Shown here: in pieces, positions 60,278-64,000 of the stretch
Numbering within the stretch: the first letter of the stretch is position 1
Layout of the letters: every line of letters starts with the position of its first letter
NCBI GenBank assembly: GCA_963810945.1
Contig: CAWEPI010000004.1
Span: forward strand, 1,116,001-1,180,000
Length of the DNA stretch: 64,000 nucleotides
DNA from: JAOUEA01 sp963810945
Lineage (GTDB): Bacteria; Actinomycetota; UBA4738; HRBIN12
Direction of reading: 5' to 3'
Made by a program: the position numbers and the translations under genes
Notes under the pieces: generated by a model
Told to the model about the DNA's origin: nothing
Database searches by the model: none
What the model saw: the letters and a program-made list of their open reading frames with translations, nothing else

Positions 60278-60350
60278 GCTGCGGAGAGTCTGCGGGCCCG
60301 GCCGCCCGTCGGCAACCGAGCCCGCGACGTCCTCGTCCCGATCCCCGCGG

Positions 60351-61618
60351 CTACGGGTAGACCGGGAAGCGTTGCATCAGATCGCGGACGCGCTGGTGCG
60401 CCTTCTCCTTCACGCCGGCGTCGTCCGGGCTCTTGAGCACCTCGCCCAGGATCTCGGCGACCTCGCGCATCTCCGGTTCGTCCATGCCGAGGGTCGACGC
60501 GCCGGGCGTGCCCACCCGGATGCCCGAGGGAGCCGACGGCGGGTTCGGGTCGTAGGGGATCTGGTTCTTGTTGAGAGCGATCCCCACCTCGTCGGCGACG
60601 GCCTCGGCCGTCTTCCCCTCGATCCCCAGGGGTCTCAGGTCGGCGAGGATCAGGTGCGAGTCCGTGCCGCCCGAGACGATCCGCAAGCCCTCGTCCGCCA
60701 GGCCCGCCGCGAGCGCCCGGGCGTCGCGCACGGTGCGCTCGGCATAGTCGCGGAACGCGGGGGTGGACGCCTCCTTGAGCGCCACGGCCTTGCCGGCGAT
60801 GCAGTGCTCGAGCGGGCCACCCTGCATCATCGGGAACACCGCCTTGTCGATCGCCTTCGCGTGCTCCGCCTTGCAGACGATCATGGCGCCGCGCGGCCCA
60901 CGCAGAGCCTTGTGGGTGGTGAAGGTCACGACGTCGGCGTAGGGCACCGGGCTGGGGTAGGCCCCTCCGGCCACCAGGCCGATGAAATGCGACGCATCGA
61001 CCCACAGGATGGCGCCCACCTCGTCCGCGATCGATCGGAACGCCGCGAAGTCGATCTCGCGCGGGTACGCCGTGTAGCCCGCCAGGATGATCTTGGGACG
61101 CTCCTGCTTGGCGAGGTCGCGCACCCGATCCATGTCGAGCTGCTCGGTCTCGCGGTCCACCTCGTAGCCCACGAAGTTGAACCACATGCCGGAGACGTTC
61201 ACCGGCGAGCCGTGCGTGAGGTGCCCGCCGTGGGCGAGCACCATGCCGAGCACCTTCTCGTTGGGGTCCCCCGGCGTGAGGAACGCTCCGAAGACCGCCA
61301 TGTTCGCCTGCGCGCCGGCGTGGGGCTGCGCGTTGGCGTGGTCGGCCCCGAAGAGCTCCTTCGCCCGGTCGATCGCGAGCTGCTCGGTCACGTCGACGAA
61401 CTCGCACCCGCCGTAGTAGCGACGGCCCGGGGTAGCCCTCGGCGTACTTGTTGTTCATGCGTCGACCCGATCGCGGCCAGCACCGCGGGGCTCGCGTAGT
61501 TCTCCGACGCGATCAGCCGCAGGCAGGTCCGCTCCCGGTCGAGCTCGTTGGCGATGGCCCCGGCGACCTCCGGGTCGGTCGCCTTCAGCGCCTCCCAATC
61601 GGCTGCGTATTCCCTCAT
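60351..61618 (-). CDS. glyA: Serine hydroxymethyltransferase, two frameshifts
   Basis: About 421 residues. RLIASENYASPAVLAA, NKYAEGYPG, RRYYGGCEFVD, AHGGHLTHG and the PLP lysine in VTFTTHKALRGPRG. Converts serine and THF to glycine and methylene-THF. Surplus bases near 61459 and 61431-61434. ATG 61618 overlaps the rpiB stop by one base (TGATG). Confidence 0.95.
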
Positions 61619-62066
61619 CACTGCTCCCCTCGCTCGATCCTGCCGATCTGCTCCAACCTTGCCACGTGCCGCCCGCCCTCGAACGGCGTGGCCAACCAGA
61701 CCCGAACGATCTCCCGGGCGTACGTGGCGGCGATCACGCGCGCGCCCATGCTCAGCACGTTCGCATCGTTGTGCGCGCCGCGACAGCTCGCGCGAGGAAC
61801 AGGTCGTGGCACAGAGCCGCCCGGATGCCGTGCACCTTGTTGGCCACGATCTGCTCTCCCTGGCCCGAGCCACCCATCACGATCCCCCGGTCCGCCTCGC
61901 CCGCCGCGACCGCGCGGGCGGCCGCCGCGCAGAACGCCGGGTAGTCCACCGGCTCGGCGGAGTCCGTGCCGAAGTCCAAGACGTCGTGTCCCTCGTCCTT
62001 CAGGAACCCCTTCAGGTCCTCCTTCAAAGGGAACCCCGCATGGTCGCAGCCGAGCGCGATCCGCAT
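61618..62066 (-). CDS. rpiB: Ribose-5-phosphate isomerase B, two frameshifts
   Basis: About 148 residues. GCDHAGFPLK, DFGTDS, DYP and the GGSGQGEQIVANKVHGIRAA catalytic segment; then HNDANVLSMGARVI after two surplus bases between about 61775 and 61800. Interconverts ribose-5-P and ribulose-5-P. Starts where the phosphatase gene ends. Confidence 0.92.
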
Positions 62067-62652
62067 CTAGGCCTCCGCCGCCCGGGGCAGCGCCCCGTAG
62101 AGCCCGTCCACCAGTCGCGCCACCCATTCGTCCAGCTCCCAAGCCACCGCGCGATAGCTCTCGAGGGGCATGCCCAGCGGATCCACGACGTCCTCGTCGT
62201 GCGGGTTGCCCGCGAACCCACCGGCGCGGGCGGCGTCGGCCTCACGCACGCGCGCCTCCAGTGCGTCGGGTCCCGCCCCCGATGGCGGGGGCGGCAGCGA
62301 CCCCACGAGTCGGGCCAGCTCCTTCAGGGTGAAGGTCTTGTGCGCCGTGTCCGGGCTGAAGCGCCCGATCGCGTCGCGATGTTCGCGGGCCATCGTGATC
62401 ACGAGCGTGGCCTCCTGCACCATCGAGCCGGTGATCTCCCGGGCGACGTGGCCCGAGATATCGACCCCCCGCTCGGCCGCGGCCTGCACGGACTCGGCGC
62501 GGGCCTCCGAGCCCTCCCACCCCTGGGTCCCCGCCGAGGCGACGTGAGGGGCCGCGGAACCGAACCGCGCGACGAGGGCGTCGCGCAGGAGCCCTTCCGC
62601 GATCGGGAGAGCGGCAGATGTTGCCCGTGCACACCACGAGGATCGAGGTCAT
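62067..62652 (-). CDS. Low-molecular-weight protein-tyrosine-phosphatase family, one frameshift
   Basis: About 194 residues. Active-site loop CTGNICRS (C-x5-R-S) near the N-terminus and the general-acid region DVVDPLGMP near the C-terminus. Arginine phosphatase (YwlE-type) or tyrosine phosphatase; YwlE genes often sit here between sua5 and rpiB. One surplus base in GGG 62605-62607. ATG overlaps the sua5 stop (ATGA). Confidence 0.88.
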
Positions 62653-63288
62653 GGGGGAGGCGGCGAGTCTAGCAGCGGGCCGTCGCCGCCCAGTAGTCGC
62701 ATGAGGCGCTCGGTGTCGACCGCACCGGTTCGCAGGATCCGCGCGGGACCGTGCGCGAGGTCCACGACCGTCGAGGGGGCGCCCGACAGCGGGGCCTCCT
62801 GACAGAGGTAGACCGCGACGCGGTCTCCGAACGCGGCGGCGAGGGCATCGCAGTCGGCGGCGGGCGGCTCACCCGATCGGTTCGCGCTGCTCACGGCGAG
62901 CGGCCCCGTTCCCGCGAGCACCGCGAGGGCCAACGGGTGGTGGGGCATCGCGCACGCCCACGCTCAGCCGATCGCCGCCCAGGTCCCACTCCCGGCTCGT
63001 CTCGGAACGGGCGAGGACCAACGTCAGGCCGCCCGGCCAGCACCCGGCCGCCAGGCGCTCCGCCCGCTCGTCGAAGACACCGACCGCCTCGGCCTCGCGC
63101 ACGGTCGCGACCAAGACCGGAAGCTCAAGATCGCGCCCGCGCCCCTTGGCCTCGAACACCCGCGCCGTGGCATCAGGGTCGTCGGGCCGCGTCCCGATGC
63201 CGTACACGGTGTCGGTCGGGAGCACGATCAGCGCGCCGCGCCGCGCGGCCGCGATCGCCTCGCCCACGGGGTCGGTGCTCACGGCCAT
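62649..63288 (-). CDS. tsaC: L-threonylcarbamoyladenylate synthase (Sua5/TsaC), one frameshift
   Basis: About 212 residues. LPTDTVYGIGTRPDD, the K-x-R segment KGRGRDLELPVLV and WPGGLTLVL, then PLAVSSANRSGEP. First step of t6A37 tRNA modification. One surplus base near 62950 splits DRLSVGVR from MPHHPLALAV. Start overlaps the prmC 3' end by 10 nt. Confidence 0.92.
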
Positions 63289-64000
63289 CGCGCCGTCACC
63301 ACCCGGTCGCGCGCGGCCAGGTCGGGACGCACGACGACATCTTCGAACCCCGCTGCGCGGAGCACCTCGCTCACCCCAGGACCCTGATCGGATCCCGATC
63401 TCCAAGGCGATCGCGCCCCCGCTGCCGAGCCACCCCCCCGCCTCCGCAGCGAGCCGGGCATAGATCTCCACCCCGCCTCGCAGCGCGAGCGCGGGATCCG
63501 CCCTCACGTGCGGCGGGAGCGTCTCGTAGACGTCGTCGGTCACATAGGGCGGGTTGCTGACGACGAGGTCCACGTGACCGCGCAGGCGCGCCGGCAGCGG
63601 TTGGAGCAGATCGCCCTCCACGACCGTGACCTCCAGATCGAGCCGGACGGCGTTCTCCCTGGCGAGCGTCACCGCCTCCGTCGCGAGGTCGGTGGCCCAC
63701 GTGGATGCCCCGGGGTGTTCCTGCGCGAGCGACAGCGCGATCGCGCCCGTGCCGGTGCCCACGTCAACGACGACCGGCGCCTCGAGACCGTCGATCTCCG
63801 CGAGGGCGGCGTCGACGAGGATCTCGGTCTCGGGTCGCGGGATGAACACGCCCGGACGGACGTGCAGCACGAGGTGTCGGAAGCCCTCGTCCCCCGTGAG
63901 GTGTTGGACCGGGGTCCCGGCGCATCGGCGGCAGAGCGCACGGCCGAACGTCCGGGCCTCGGCGGAGCTCGAGGCCGTCCTCCCGGCCGTAGAGCCCGGC
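63279..64000 (-). CDS. prmC: Release factor glutamine methyltransferase, 5' end missing, two frameshifts
   Basis: About 240 residues are present; the N-terminal region runs past the window end. GVFIPRPETE, VVDVGTGTGAIALSLA and the catalytic NPPY (DLVVSNPPYV) are diagnostic. Methylates the GGQ glutamine of RF1/RF2. Surplus bases in CCC 63394-63396 and near 63965, where GLYGREDGLEL meets SSAEARTFGRAL. Confidence 0.93.

Overview
The window is about 64 kb of high-GC DNA (by eye near 70% G+C) that is almost entirely protein coding. It carries no rRNA, tRNA, CRISPR array, insertion sequence or phage gene that I can recognise. Conserved gene order points to Actinomycetota: prmC-sua5-(protein phosphatase)-rpiB-glyA-wecA ahead of the atp operon, murA after atpC, and mnmA-ligA-gatC-gatA-gatB. 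Many starts have a TANNNT -10 element 6-9 nt before the start codon and no Shine-Dalgarno, which implies leaderless mRNAs as in mycobacteria. MurA has Asp in place of the fosfomycin-target Cys, and AtpA has a long C-terminal tail. I take it to be an uncultured or deep-branching actinobacterium; the class cannot be fixed from sequence alone.

Layout. 1-4.9 kb: leftward operon of homoprotocatechuate meta-cleavage genes (hpaE, hpaD), an APC permease and an aromatic amino acid decarboxylase cut by the window edge. 5-16 kb: small HTH protein, pepN, ilvE, methyltransferase, a ring-hydroxylating oxygenase subunit that lacks its Rieske domain, AlgH, then a flavin oxidoreductase/DmdA-like pair preceded by two matching 16-bp palindromes, an MFS exporter and a small membrane protein. 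16-22 kb: serine biosynthesis (serA plus class V aminotransferase), a ferredoxin/ferredoxin reductase pair and an MFS-like protein. 22-31 kb: gatB, a convergent EamA transporter, gatA, gatC, a DUF4328 protein, ligA, a UPF0280 protein and mnmA. 31-33.5 kb: a pabB-pabC fusion and two small Cys-rich proteins. 33.5-38.6 kb: enoyl-CoA hydratase, an NmrA-like protein, a Fur/Zur regulator and the metal ABC importer znuACB. 38.6-47 kb: an isobutyryl-CoA-mutase-type large subunit with its MeaB chaperone, a PrsW-like protease, two SCP2-type proteins flanking an alcohol dehydrogenase, a CPBP protease and murA. 47-54.5 kb: the complete F1Fo ATP synthase operon. 54.6-59 kb: a polyamine-type ABC importer (potADBC). 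59-64 kb: wecA, glyA, rpiB, a low-molecular-weight protein phosphatase, sua5 and prmC (cut by the window end).

Twenty genes are interrupted by apparent frameshifts. In 27 of 28 inferred breaks the gene carries exactly one surplus base, usually at a short G/C run, and the breaks fall in essential genes (ligA, glyA, atpG, prmC, wecA). I treat these as sequence errors of insertion type, annotate the genes as intact, and give the break points. No gene-free stretch exceeds about 200 bases; the longest, 14028-14225, holds the paired palindromes.
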